Assembly (NCBI GenBank): GCA_963576725.1
Contig: OY755239.1
Coordinates: 62,538,953 to 62,602,952, forward strand
Length of the DNA: 64,000 bases
From: Azorinus chamasolen
Taxonomy: Eukaryota; Mollusca; Bivalvia; Cardiida; Solecurtidae
Direction: 5' to 3'
The first letter of the stretch is position 1. Every line of letters begins with the position of its first letter. The position numbers and the translations under genes were made by a program. Positions 41,098 to 51,157 of this stretch are shown here, piece after piece. The notes below the pieces were generated by a model. That model was given only the letters and a program-made list of their open reading frames with translations. It was not told the origin of the DNA and searched no databases.

Positions 41098-41295
41098 TTA
41101 ACCCTTTCAACCCTGAATAATCAGAGTGGAATAGCCCATCAGTGTTTATTAAGAGAGTCCACTCAGTATGAAAGGCTTAAACTTGCTTGCAATTGATGAT
41201 TTGGATTTACAAACAGTGCAGACCCTGATCAGAGGGCTCCTCTAGGAGCCCTCTGATCTGGGTCTACACTATTTGCAAATAACAATGCATGCTGG
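41098..41295 (+). mobile_element. P palindromic element
   Basis: TTAACCCTTTCAACCCTG to TTTGCAAATAACAATGCATGC; core AGAGGGCTCCTCTAGGAGCC.. symmetric. Confidence 0.75.
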
Positions 41296-41303
41296 TCCCT
41301 CAC

Positions 41304-41359
41304 ACAAAGTGTTCAGATTCAATGCTGTTTTCAATTTCCTGGCTCCATAGGTCTGGAGA
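41304..41359 (-). CDS. Candidate short exon, unknown
   Basis: Minus strand: pyrimidine-rich CTTGTTTCTGTATGGTCTGTATAG acceptor and GTGAGG donor (41298-41303) bound 56 nt. Two frames are open (SPDLWSQEIENSIESEHFV or LQTYGARKLKTALNLNTL). Neither exit phase equals 0, so it would not join 28156-28230 without further exons. Confidence 0.25.
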
Positions 41360-41384
41360 CTATACAGACCATACAGAAACAAGT

Positions 41385-41606
41385 TTAACCCTTACCTTGA
41401 AAAGCACGATCTGACTCGCACAAAATGCAAACAGCTTGGATCCAGTGATATAACTCCGTGTCTGGGAGTAACTTGGCATCTCATCAGGATCCAAGCTGTT
41501 TGACACTCAGTCATCAGTTTCTCAAACACTTGTACGAATCAGAAGTAAAAAATGTAACAGAACAGAGTTCTGGCAGACATAATATTTTCAGCACGATAGG
41601 GGTTAT
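41385..41606. mobile_element. M palindromic element
   Basis: TTAACCCTTACCTTG; core CAGCTTGGATCCAGTGATATAACTC..GGCATCTCATCAGGATCC. Confidence 0.65.
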
Positions 41607-41918
41607 CCCATTCCTCCAATTAGGCTATTATTAGACCCAACCTCTTCAAATAAATTAAATCTACCGAAAAGGAGCATTTGCTAGAGAAAAGGAACATTTT
41701 AGAATTGTGTAGTTTGAAACAATTGTGGTAAATAGAGCATTGGCTCCTATAGGAGCAAATCGAGGGCTTGGTGCAAAACTATTCTAACTCCTTCACAAAG
41801 TGAGGGAGTTAGAATAGTTTTGCACCAAGCCCTCGAAATGCTCTATTTGTCACAGTGGTTTCAACAGTTGAGTTTTACAGAGGCGTAGAAAGGCGTATTT
41901 ATATGGAGGAAAGGGTTA
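41603..41918 (+). mobile_element. A palindromic element carrying foldback R
   Basis: TTATCCCATTCCTCC to GGAGGAAAGGGTTAA; the core is split after GGAGCAAAT by R. Confidence 0.8.
41761..41835. mobile_element. R: 75-bp foldback, copy 2
   Basis: Same length as copy 1. AAAT is duplicated (41757-41760, 41836-41839). Stem ATTCTAACTCC pairs with its partner GGAGTTAGAAT, where copy 1 has ATTGTAACTCC and GGAGTTACAAT. Confidence 0.85.
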
Positions 41919-41964
41919 AGGGAACATATATATCATGTTATACATGTATGTAGCTGCTTTAAAT

Positions 41965-44016
41965 TTGCAAATAGTTTTCTAATCTTTGCACACCAAGTAC
42001 TGGTACATGTAACTGTTGCCTGCAAATTTGTTTTTTACTACAATTTTTGGAATTGGGTTTTCTCCATTTCTAAAAACAAGAGGGCCAGAATGGCCCTGAA
42101 GCGCTCACCAGACAATCAGAGGAGAAGATATTCAAAGTTTTCACTATATGTTTCTGTTGAAAACTGGCTATCCCTGGGGCGGGGCCAATTTTGACCCCAG
42201 GGCCATAATTTATACCACTTTTGTAGAGGACCTGAATATGATGCTATGTGCAAAATACCAAAGCTAAGAACCACCCAGTTTCAGAGAAGAAGATATTCAA
42301 AGATTTGTTTCTATTGAAAACTGCCCACCCCTAGGGCAGGGCCAATTTTGACCCCAGGGCCATAATTTATACAAATTTTGTAGCGGACCTGAACATGATG
42401 CTCTGTGCCAAATATGAAAGCTGAGAGCCTTCCAGTTTCAGAGGAGAAGATTTTCAAAGATTTCACTATTTGTTTCTATTGAAAACTGCCCAACCCCTGG
42501 GGCGGGGCCAATTTTGACCCCAGGGCCATAATTTATATAACTTTAATAGTGGACCTGAACATGATGCTCTGTGCCAAATATGAAAGCTGAGAGCCTTCCA
42601 GTTTAAGAGGAGAAGATTTTCAAAGACTTCACTGTTTGTTTCTATTGAAAACTGCCCCAACCCCTGGGGCAGGGCCAATTTTGACCCCAGGGCCATAATT
42701 TATATAACTTTTGTAGAGGACCTGAACATGATGCTCTGTGCCAAATATGAAAGTTGAGAGCGTTCCAGTTTCAGAGAAGAAGATTTTCAAAGATTTCATT
42801 ATTTGTTTCTATTGAAATCTGCCCACCCCTGGGGCGGGGTTAAATTTAACCCCAGGACCATAATTTATATAACTTTTGTAGAGGACCTACTTTTGTAGAG
42901 GACCTAAACAAGATGCTATGTGCATAATATGAAAGCTGAGAGCCTTCCAGTTTTAGAGGAGAAGATTTTCAAAGATTTCACTATTTTTTTCTATTGAAAA
43001 CTGCCCAACCCCTAGGGTAGGGCCAATTTTGACCCCAGGGCCATAATTTATATAACTTTTGTAGAGGACCTGAACATGATGCTCTGTGCCAGATATGAAA
43101 GCTGAGAGCCTTCCAGTTTCAGAGGAGAAGATTTTCAAAGATTTCACTATTTGTTTCTATTGAAAACTGCCCACCCCTGGGGCGGGGTTAATTTTGACCC
43201 CAGGGCCATAATTTACATAACTTTTGTAGAGGACCTGAACAAGATGCTATGTGCCAAATATGAAAGCTGAGAGCCTTCCAGTTTCAGAGGAGAAGATTTT
43301 CAAAGATTTCACTATTTGTTTCTATTGAAAACTGCCCACCCCTGGGGCGGGGTTAATTTTGACCCCAGGGCCATAATTTACATAACTTTTGTAGAGGACC
43401 TGAACAAGATGCTATGTGCCAAATATGAAAGCTGAGAGCCTTCCAGTTTCAGAGGAGAAGATTTTCAAAGATTTCACTATTTGTTTCTATTGAAAACTGC
43501 CCACCCCTGGGGCGGGGCCAATTTTGACCCCAGAGCCATAATTTATATAACTTTTGTAGAGGACCTGAACATGATGCTCTGTGCCAAATATGAAAGCTGA
43601 GAGCCTTCCAGTTTCAGAGGAGAAGATTTTCAAAGTTTTACTATATGTTTCTATTGAAAACAAGGAATCCCTGGGGCGGGGCCAATTTTGACCCCAGGGC
43701 CATGATTTATATATCTTTTGTAGAGGACCTAATGATGATACTATGTGCCAAAGGTGAAAGCTGAGAACCCTGTAGATTCAGAGGAGAAGATTTTTAAAGG
43801 TTCAAATTGTTGAGGACTGACGACGCACGATGGACGCCGGACATCAGGCAATCACAAAAGCTCACCCTGAGCACTTTGTGCTCTGGTGAGCTAAAAAACA
43901 CAATCAGTGTCCAATAGTTTGGATCCTGTTGAAATGCCAAGTTAATCAGAATCTCCTCTGGATTCAAGATGTTTCTTTATGTATTCACAAACTTGCTGCT
44001 GGCATGCAAAGAGTTA
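41965..44016 (-). mobile_element. M palindromic element interrupted by L
   Basis: TAATCTTTGCACACCAAG before L; AATAGTTTGGATCCTGTTGA.. to GGCATGCAAAGAGTTAA after it. Confidence 0.55.
42075..43898 (+). mobile_element. Pearl/Helentron-like element L, long copy
   Basis: AACAAGAGGGCCAGAATGGC start. Ten core units with TTTCTATTGAAAACTGCC at 165-bp spacing (42311, 42476, 42642, 42809, 42991, 43157, 43322, 43487 ..). The neighbours at 43157, 43322 and 43487 are nearly identical. Ends GACTGACGACGCACGATGG then hairpin GCTCACCCTGAGCACTTTGTG..GGTGAGC. Confidence 0.85.
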
Positions 44017-44649
44017 AATCTGCAAGTTTTCATGGAACCAATAAATCCATTATGATTCTAATATGCCAATGTGACTCCAACAATACCATGACATAAACAC
44101 ACCATGAATAATTCAAGAAAAAAAAACATGGATTTTTGTCGTACATGGATTTGAATAACATAATGATTTTGGCCAATAATCATTCACAGAACAAACAACT
44201 ATTGACACTTTCAATCTCATGGTATGAATTAAAGTCTTTTCAGCTCAGCGTTGTGATGATGAACAGAATAAACCAAGGAAAAGGCCCAGGTTCACATGTT
44301 TTTCCCATTTTATATCACATATATTGAAGTAGGGAGTATCAGACTTTTTCCAAAAGTTTCAATAAATATATGTTAATATATATCATTTTAAAGGTCTCTT
44401 CAAATGCCATTCAATGTTCTTTATACAAATTATGCTCCTATAGTATGCAGTCTGGACAAAAATAATATATTCTGCAACACTTCTGTCCGTGAACATAGGT
44501 ACCCAAAACCATAACCAATCATGGGTTTATCAATAAAATATGAACCACATTATACATTTATATGTTTAATAATTTAAAAAAAAATTAAAATGATTGTATT
44601 TGAAGAGCTGAAAAGTCCATTATTAACTAGAGTTTTATACAAAAATTGA
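44017..44649. other. A+T-rich unique DNA
   Basis: A 63-codon plus frame (44136-44327) and a short hydrophobic minus frame (MGKTCEPGPFPWFILFIITT) overlap; neither has supporting signals. Confidence 0.35.
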
Positions 44650-44834
44650 ATTTGAAAGTATGTTATGTCCTTTGCAAACAGTGGAGAGCTAATTGGGGGA
44701 GCCGTCTCATCAGGGTCTAAGCTGTTTTTGTCATGTAACTTTTCTTAGAAAAAAATACTTGAATAGTCATGGTTACTAAGGCTTGATCTGTTTGAATATT
44801 GTCACATTTAAATTTCAGCATTAAAAGGGTTAAA
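44650..44834 (+). mobile_element. N element, core mostly deleted
   Basis: GTCCTTTGCAAACAGTGGAG..GAGCCGTCTCATCAGGGTC, then GAATAGTCATGGTTAC.. to AAAAGGGTTAA. Confidence 0.55.
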
Positions 44835-45229
44835 CATTTATATACATATTACGTAATTATATATTTATACTGGAAACTAGTCATTATCAGGTGTCTAGTG
44901 TAAAAGTATTCACCACTCCATGACATGATATAATATGATCATACAGAGCTACAGATATGTAACCCAGGTTTAGATGTCGAATTCCGCTTGCTATAGCCCG
45001 TTTCATTATTTATATTTATTTACCTGTATATGTCCATGGTTGGAAAGCGAGAGTGAACCGGTTTGGGAGTGTCTGATATATGCGTGCGAGGATAAAGTGG
45101 TTATTTTAGTCACATGACACGAGTTAACGTGCAACATCTCCTTTAGCTCCCGCTCTCATTCTGGCTCTAACTCTTCTAGCGAAGACATCTACTTATGTTT
45201 ACTTCACTACTTTAATTATTAAGCAACCG
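44835..45229. other. Unique DNA
   Basis: GAGTGAACCGGTTTGGGAG and CTCCCGCTCTCATTC (about 45050-45160) form a weak inverted pair. No gene. Confidence 0.35.
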
Positions 45230-45362
45230 ACATTGACCACTGTTTAGAATTGTGTCTTTGAGACAATATTAAAGAGTATTCACAGTATTGGGTTTGGTGG
45301 AGAAATAAAGGAGCTATTATTGAACATGTTTAAATTAACGAGTCTTATCAGATCTGGATCTT
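45230..45362. mobile_element. F palindromic element, decayed
   Basis: TTGACCACTGTTTAGAATTG..GGGTTTGGTGGAGAAATAAA..GAGTCTTATCAGATCTGG. Confidence 0.5.
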
Positions 45363-45989
45363 TGTATGATAATATTAATATTAATTATTAATTAATTTGT
45401 ATGATTAATATTTATTTGATTACTACAGAATATATATCCTGAATGAAATGTTTGAATTACGACAGATCAGATTAAAAATTACTTTCACATAGTTGAGATT
45501 AAAAGGAAATATCTCTCTCTGATGAAGACACCTGTGCTTGGCCTCGTTATAGCAATGGGCCGAAACACTTCGCGTCAAACCAATTCTAATATTCATAGAG
45601 TTAATTTGTACACAGACATGCTTATAGAAGGATTGACAAGGGCATTAAACAACTAGATTTACCATCTGCATGATACCATCGATTCTATTTCAGCTCTCCT
45701 AAAACTAACATCGATGTTAATCCGAAATGTCACAGGTTTTCGCTTCAGTTGTAATAGCGACAACAGCAAAAGCCGGGGCTCAGGGACGTTTCGCTCCAAA
45801 AACCAGTTCCTCCCTGGACGTTTCGCCCCAATATTGAAAATTTACCGGAACGTTTCGCCCCATTATTGAAAAAATACTAGGACGACCGTTTTATTTGTTA
45901 TAATGGCATTCTTCTTAGGGTTTTAGACCCAGAGACATATATGTATCAATATGTCTCTGTTAGACCTTAGAGTGGCTAATTTATATGTA
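45363..45989. other. Unique DNA with short repeats
   Basis: GGACGTTTCGCCCCAATATTG repeats three times (45768-45880). AGAGACATATATGTATC..AATATGTCTCT (45929-45956) is a 10-bp hairpin. Confidence 0.5.
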
Positions 45990-46164
45990 TTATCATCACA
46001 AGTTGAACAGTATTTTCTGCAGGGGGCATTCATCTGATCTAGGTCTAATTAGATGCGATATCGTAGCTGTAAGACTGATAATGACTAGCGTCCAGTTTAC
46101 TTAGGAATAGAGCTACGTTATCGTATCTAAGGTCTAATCTGTTTGCAAATGCGTAAAGGGTTAA
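45990..46164. mobile_element. B-related element with a foreign core
   Basis: Ends in TTTGCAAATGCGTAAAGGG-TTAA. The core is an unusual imperfect stem: TTAGATGCGATATCGTAGCT pairs with AGCTACGTTATCGTATCTAA across about 45 bp. Confidence 0.4.
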
Positions 46165-46438
46165 GCTACAGATTAATACATGCATTAAGTACCATCTGAC
46201 TTTTATGCCAAGAATTAGATCTTATTTTACATTCAAGATTGTGACATACCATTCCAGCCTATCCCTTTTTAAAATGTGTGTGCGTGTGCGCGGGCTTGCT
46301 GCTGACATCATTACATGTGACATCTTCTGATTTTCCATTCAATTTTTTTTTATATAGTTAATGAATAATCGCAGATAAAGTTACTTTAAAATGGCACGTA
46401 CAACGACGTGTAGTCTATCTATGTAACCTACGTAGATC
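46165..46438. other. Unique DNA
   Basis: A short GTGTGTGCGTGTGCGCG run at 46277; otherwise nothing. Confidence 0.4.
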
Positions 46439-46879
46439 TACAGTAAAACCTCTCTATAACGGCCACTAATTTACATCAAGTACTTTGTGTTAAAGGCAGG
46501 TAGCTGCTTAAAGCAATGTGAAGGTAAAACAGAACGCTCCTATAGGAGCATTCTGTTTTACTTTCACCTTGCTTAACCTCTTCCCTCATATAGACGTGTT
46601 TTCACGTATTTGCAAACAGAGTAGACCCAGATCAGGAGCCGTCTGATCAGGGTCTGCTCTGTTTGCTATTGGAATTTGACAGATCTGTTTCTTTGCTTTC
46701 TAAAATGTCTACAATGTTCCACCTTCCATATTTCATTATAACTTTTTTCCTAATGAATATTCAGTAAGTATTGAAATTTGGCCTTAATACAGAACAGGGA
46801 AAGGGTTAAAGCAGCCACTTTCCCTAGATACCAACTAATTAACACAATTTAGTGGCCATTATAGAGAGGTTTTACTGTA
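46439..46879. mobile_element. E pogo/Tigger-like MITE interrupted by B
   Basis: TA-CAGTAAAACCTCTCTATAAC to TTATAGAGAGGTTTTACTG-TA; core GAACGCTCCTATAGGAGCATTC. Confidence 0.85.
46573..46809 (-). mobile_element. B palindromic element nested in E
   Basis: TTAACCTCTTCCCTC to ACAGGGAAAGGGTTAA, inserted in the TTAA of GCTTAAAGCAGCC. Confidence 0.85.
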
Positions 46880-47349
46880 TATGATTTTAAATCTGGCAGA
46901 GATTGGATCATGGTTGAAGGCTACCAATTCAGTTGCAGATAAATGAATTATAATCTACATGTATAGTCAATTGAAATCAAGCTGGTGTCAAACATCGATT
47001 AAATTAGGCCTAACCTTTAGAACGTTGAGCTAATATACCATAGGCCTACACGGTCTGGAAATTACCCGTCAAGATCCAGACGTGACCCGATTTAAAATGG
47101 AATATCTAGATCTCATCTCAAGTCAAGTCAAGTAATATTTATTCATAAGTCGATATAGAATTAACAGATAACATAAGCCTTGCTCGACTGAGCTATTAAC
47201 ACCGACATTTCATACACATACACAAAACAGCACAGACATAGAATCACATTAGCAACATTATACAGTCACAGATAGAAAGATAAGCATAAGATCGCCTTTT
47301 TGAATCTAGATCTACAAATTCACCAAATTTCAAAGCACCGCGAGTCAAA
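46880..47349 (-). mobile_element. Unique DNA then a retroposon 3' end
   Basis: Minus strand: CGACTTATGAATAAATATTA then (CTTGA)3 at 47119-47135 suggests a LINE/SINE 3' end with AATAAA and a pentanucleotide tail. Its 5' limit is unclear. Confidence 0.35.
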
Positions 47350-47610
47350 TGTTAAAAGCTATGGACAAAGGAGCTTAGTCAAATACTAAAATCATCAATT
47401 TCCCAACAAACCTATGTCGTGACCACTCGATCTTTAAATTTGTCTCAACGATTCTGTAGTGTGGTCACAACATATATGCGCGTGCGTGCGCGCGCTTGTG
47501 TGCGTGAGTGTATGTGTGTGTGTGTGTGGGGGGGGGGGGTTGAACAAAAAAGACATTTTATTGAAAAAGTTATAATTAACGCATCTTATCGAGATCTATA
47601 TTTCTAGGTT
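47350..47610. mobile_element. F element with (TG)n expansion
   Basis: TTTCCCAACAAACCTATGTC..GTGGTCACAACATA then the GCGCGTGCGTGCGCGCGC / (TG)n / G12 tract at 47476-47539, then TTGAAAAAGTTATAATTAAC..GCATCTTATCGAGATC. Confidence 0.6.
47476..47539. repeat. Alternating purine-pyrimidine tract
   Basis: CGCGTGCGTGCGCGCGCTTG, then (TG)n and twelve G. Z-DNA-prone and likely polymorphic. Confidence 0.8.
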
Positions 47611-47816
47611 AGACTATAACAATTATAACACTTGCATTGTCGAAACAATTACTAACTGGACATTCTAAAATTTAGCGTATATTTTTATTATCGGCCTTGG
47701 CATGTTAATGGCAATTATGATCAGAAAACATATTACTACCAATATAACTAAGCATTATCAATTAAGCAGACCTTTTTGCTTAGCTTTTAGCACGACGTAC
47801 ATGTAGGCCCTACATG
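47611..47816. other. Unique DNA
   Basis: No feature seen. Confidence 0.4.
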
Positions 47817-48500
47817 CAGAGGTCCAGATAAGGTGCGTAAGTTTAAACATTTTCAAGAATATCTCCTTTACTTCTCCACTAGATAGATAGATAGATTTAT
47901 TTCAACATTGGGCAACAAGACAAATAGTAAACAACACATACATATTTTAGAATTATAACAAAATAAAAATTATTAATAATAATGGTATATGTGTTATGAA
48001 CCATGTCAATCACATCAATATCAAGGATGACACAAAAAAGAGAAAATATTTCTCTTCCTTGTTATTGGTGGTCTGACATAGAGGGGCATACATTATGAAG
48101 AAAATTAAATAATTTACTTTAATGGAAAAATAATAAATCTATAAATTATGTTTATCACAGTGTTGTAAATGCTCTATTAGTTACTACGAATATATAAATA
48201 AAATGAAATAAGCTATCTAGATTGGCACAATTATCACAAATTACTGAATTTTATAAAACAATCTTAGTAAAATATAAGGGAATCTAAGATCTGCTGTAAA
48301 CATGCAATTAAAAATGCATGAGTTTTGCTGCAGAATTCCCAACCGCAGGCCATTTATGTCAGGAGGTAGAGATTTAACCCTATACTTTGATCATTCTTTA
48401 GAATCGTTTCGAAGAGACGACTCTAGAGTGGTCACAATAAACTCTAAGGAGAAATGACGAGTTTAGTATTTGGGTACGCTCCTTTATCTGTCATGCAGTA
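47817..48500. mobile_element. F palindromic element interrupted by a retroposon
   Basis: AGAGGTCCAGATAAGGTGCG..CTTTACTTCTCCAC on the left; CCCTATACTTTGATCATTC.. to GGGTACGCTCCTTTATCTG on the right. Confidence 0.65.
47881..48372 (-). mobile_element. LINE-like 3' UTR insertion with (TCTA)n tail
   Basis: Minus strand: GCCCAATGTTGAAATAAATC then (TATC)n, i.e. AATAAA plus a tetranucleotide tail. The body is about 490 bp, A+T rich, GC-richer at its 5' edge (GGCCTGCGGTTGGGAATTC). It is inserted in F after CTTCTCCAC. No reverse-transcriptase coding remains. Confidence 0.55.
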
Positions 48501-48536
48501 GCATGACCTGTCAAAAACGGCATTTTCGGTCGAAAT

Positions 48537-48745
48537 AAGTTATGTGATAAAAAAGAATATGTAGCGAGTAGTCATTTTATACATGGGAATATTACACGAA
48601 GTGACGATATGAAGGGTTGTATCACATGAGTGGTTGTTAGGGTGTGGTATTCTCACGAGCCGCAAAGCGGCTCGTGAGAATACCACGGCCAAACAACCAC
48701 TAATATCGTCACCTCGTGTAATATTCCATTTATTATATACCTGTT
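48537..48745. mobile_element. T: long foldback with perfect 20-bp inner stem
   Basis: GTGGTATTCTCACGAGCCGC (48644-48663) pairs exactly with 48667-48686 across a 3-base loop. Outer arms GAATATTACACGAAGTGACG and CGTCACCTCGTGTAATATTC extend the fold to about 140 bp. Confidence 0.75.
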
Positions 48746-49065
48746 TTAATAAAAGAACACAAAAGAACATCAATATTCTAACTCTTTTTATTCAGAAATG
48801 GAAGACATAGACCATTCATGAATTGCGCACTGATTTACAAGTACGAATCTTGTATTGCACCCTCGTGCAATACGGAAAAATTATCTGAGAGGTTGTTGTG
48901 TATTGCATGATCGAATACACTCGCAGAAACTGATCGGTATATAATGAAAACTGATATTAAACTCGTCTTGCTCTGGCATACCCTATATAATTTTATACAC
49001 CTATGGTGATATTGCAACGACTTGTAACTTACAGCTGTATCGGCGTTGTGAGTTTAGATCCAGCT
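48746..49065. other. Unique DNA
   Basis: ATTGCACCCTCGTGCAAT at 48852-48869 is a perfect small palindrome; TATTGCATGATCGAATACAC follows. Two possible minus-strand mini-exons are listed next. Confidence 0.4.
49033..49063 (-). CDS. Possible mini-exon or UTR exon
   Basis: 31 nt between GGGCAG and a perfect GTAAGT donor (49027-49032). Too short to judge. With 49328-49361, whose frame VDATIGGKIK ends in phase 0, it would read LDLNSQRRYS. Confidence 0.15.
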
Positions 49066-49312
49066 GCCCAGTCTTCACAAAGCGTCTCAAGTTGAGATTT
49101 GTCTCAAGCACAACTTTTAATTTCTCTATTATTGTAAACATAGTTATTGATACAGCTATGCTAAGTTGGTTGTCAACTACAAAAACAGCAACTTCTTTCT
49201 TGAGACAAATAAAGCCTTATATGAAAAATTGGCATTGAAATGAAATAATATTCAATTTTGTTTAGCTTGAGACAAATCTCAAGTTGAGACTTTCAGTGAA
49301 AGCGGAACCAGA
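49066..49312. mobile_element. Y MITE with long terminal inverted repeat
   Basis: TTCACAAAGCGTCTCAAGTTG..AGATTTGTCTCAAGC at the left is mirrored by GCTTGAGACAAATCTCAAGT..TGAGACTTTCAGTGAA at the right. Harbinger- or ISL2EU-like by look; the target duplication is not clear. Confidence 0.6.
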
Positions 49313-49327
49313 GTCAATGCAACTTAC

Positions 49328-49361
49328 TTTTATTTTCCCGCCAATGGTTGCATCTACTAAA
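49328..49361 (-). CDS. Possible mini-exon beside an E2F-like motif
   Basis: Minus strand GATGCAACCATTGGCGGGAA..AATAAAA before GTAAGT (49322-49327). GGCGGGAAA matches an E2F site and overlaps a CCAAT box, so it may instead be promoter sequence. The acceptor side was altered by a C element. Confidence 0.15.
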
Positions 49362-49815
49362 CCTTTACCCCATAAATTTTACGCCTTTCTTTGCCGTTGT
49401 TAATAGAGAAGACCAAGGCCATACGGCTCCTCTAGGAACCGTCTGATCTGGGTCTGCTCTGTTTGCTTATGAAATAATATAGATATGATTCTATGATAGC
49501 AATTCAAGTAATTAACCCTTTCACCGCCGATGTCGCATAAATGCACCACGACAAATAGCGCAGTCCCAGATCAGACGACGCCTTTTCAAGGCGGCGTCTG
49601 ATCAGGGACTTCACTTTTTGTCTTATTCACTATTTCTATATATATGCTTTATTCCTTTGAAATTTGCATTTATTTATCTCATTTCCTTATTGTATCGAAT
49701 GATTTAACAAAATTTGGATAGCAGACGACAATTAGAAATTTGGCGCCAAAAGGGTTAGCCTAATATCCATGATATCATTATCTCTTACAGGCATGTCCAT
49801 GGAGTAAAGGGTTAA
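49358..49815 (-). mobile_element. C palindromic element interrupted by O
   Basis: TAAACCTTTACCCCATA.. core ATACGGCTCCTCTAGGAACCGTCT, then after O: CATGATATCATTATCTC.. to GGAGTAAAGGGTTAA. Confidence 0.7.
49512..49757 (+). mobile_element. O palindromic element nested in C
   Basis: TTAACCCTTTCACCGCCG to TTGGCGCCAAAAGGGTTAG; core AGACGACGCCTTTTCAAGGCG. Confidence 0.8.
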
Positions 49816-50040
49816 CCCATTACCTCATAGACTATTTTTAGACCCAACCTCTTTGAATAAATCTACCGAAAAGGAGCATTAACTAAAGAAAAGGAATATT
49901 TTAGAATTTTGTAGTTTGAAATAATTGTGATAAATAGAGCATTTGCCCCTATGGGAGAAAATGCTCTATTTATCACAATGGTTTCACACAGTGACTTTTA
50001 CAGAGTCGTCAAAAGTCGTCAATATGAGGGAATGGGCTAA
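49812..50040 (+). mobile_element. A palindromic element
   Basis: TTAACCCATTACCTC to GAGGGAATGGGCTAA; core ATTTGCCCCTATGGGAGAAAATG has lost symmetry. Confidence 0.8.
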
Positions 50041-50307
50041 ACCAGGTGACTATATCGTAACACCATTCTCTTGTGCACTCTATCACTGCAACAGCGCACA
50101 ACACGTAAGCGTAGGTGGAAATACAGACAGTATGTAGGGATAAAGCCAGTTACCGGTGCCAAAAGAATACTGTAATAAATGATGAAATATAGAATTGAAC
50201 TTTCCAGTTCAACTGCTTCATGAAATAGACTCACGTCTGCCGTAATACAAACAAACTTATTTGGATGAAAAGAATATATCAAAGATAACTTTCTTTATGT
50301 ATTATTT
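50041..50307 (-). other. Unique DNA with an 81-codon minus frame
   Basis: 50037-50282 reads ..SSILYFIIYYSILLAPVTGF.., one strongly hydrophobic segment then a basic stretch. No start context or splice sites support it. Confidence 0.2.
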
Positions 50308-50539
50308 AATAAATTCTGAAGGTAGGAGATCTTTCGAAAGCTAGAGCAGCAATGCAAAAAGAGAAAATTGCAGACATGTTCATGGGCAGTTATTAAAAGT
50401 GCAACACTAGTCACGCCCCTAGCAATTTTCATAACTAATAACTTCGAAACTAACTTAGTGACTGGTTGGCGAGAGTCACAAAATAATTCTATGTTATTCT
50501 ATCTTTACTAGCTATTGAGTTAAAGCAGTATAATCAATG
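50308..50539. repeat. Dispersed repeat shared with 14.3 kb, then unique DNA
   Basis: TTCTGAAGGTAGGAGATCTT..AGCAGCAATGC..CCCCTAGCAATTTTCATAAC. Confidence 0.4.
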
Positions 50540-50756
50540 TACAGTTAAACCTCTCTATAACGGCCACTAAGTTACATCAAGTATTTTGTGTTAAAGACAG
50601 GTGGCTGCTTAAAGCAAGGTGAAAGAAAAACAGAACGCTCCTATAGGAGCGTTCTGTTTTACTTTCACATTGCTTTAAGCAGCCACCTGCCCTAGATACA
50701 AACTACATGTGTAATTAACACAATTTAGTGGCCGTTATAGAGAGGTTTTACTGTAC
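50540..50756. mobile_element. E pogo/Tigger-like MITE
   Basis: Complete, TA-CAGTTAAACCTCTCTATAAC to GAGGTTTTACTG-TA; perfect core GAACGCTCCTATAGGAGCGTTC. Confidence 0.85.
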
Positions 50757-50818
50757 CTCAGTCAATCAATGAGATTAGTATTGTCAAATGCTTCCATTCT
50801 AACAATATCTCTGTATTG

Positions 50819-51034
50819 TTTGTAACTCTTTGCATGATGAATAATTTTGTCATCTGCTACAAATGTCACCTGCTTCAATCCTTAAAATAAGAATTCTCTC
50901 ATTACTTTGCAGGAATTTAATCAGTGTCAAACAGTTTGGATCCTGATGAGACGCCGCATCATACGGCGTCTCATCTGGATCCAAGCTGTTTGCATAGGTA
51001 ATCACGGTTTCGCCACTATCATACAAAGAGTCAA
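50819..51034. mobile_element. M palindromic element
   Basis: GTAACTCTTTGCATGATG to CATACAAAGAGTCAA; core GATGAGACGCCGCATCATACGG is near perfect. Confidence 0.8.
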
Positions 51035-51157
51035 ATTATCCAAATGATACCCAGAATTGAGCTGACAGAGTTTCCTGTACGGGTATCACATCTTGATTTA
51101 TTAATTCTGTAGAGGATAAAACATTTAATTCCCATTTATCCTGTACCTCACAGATAT

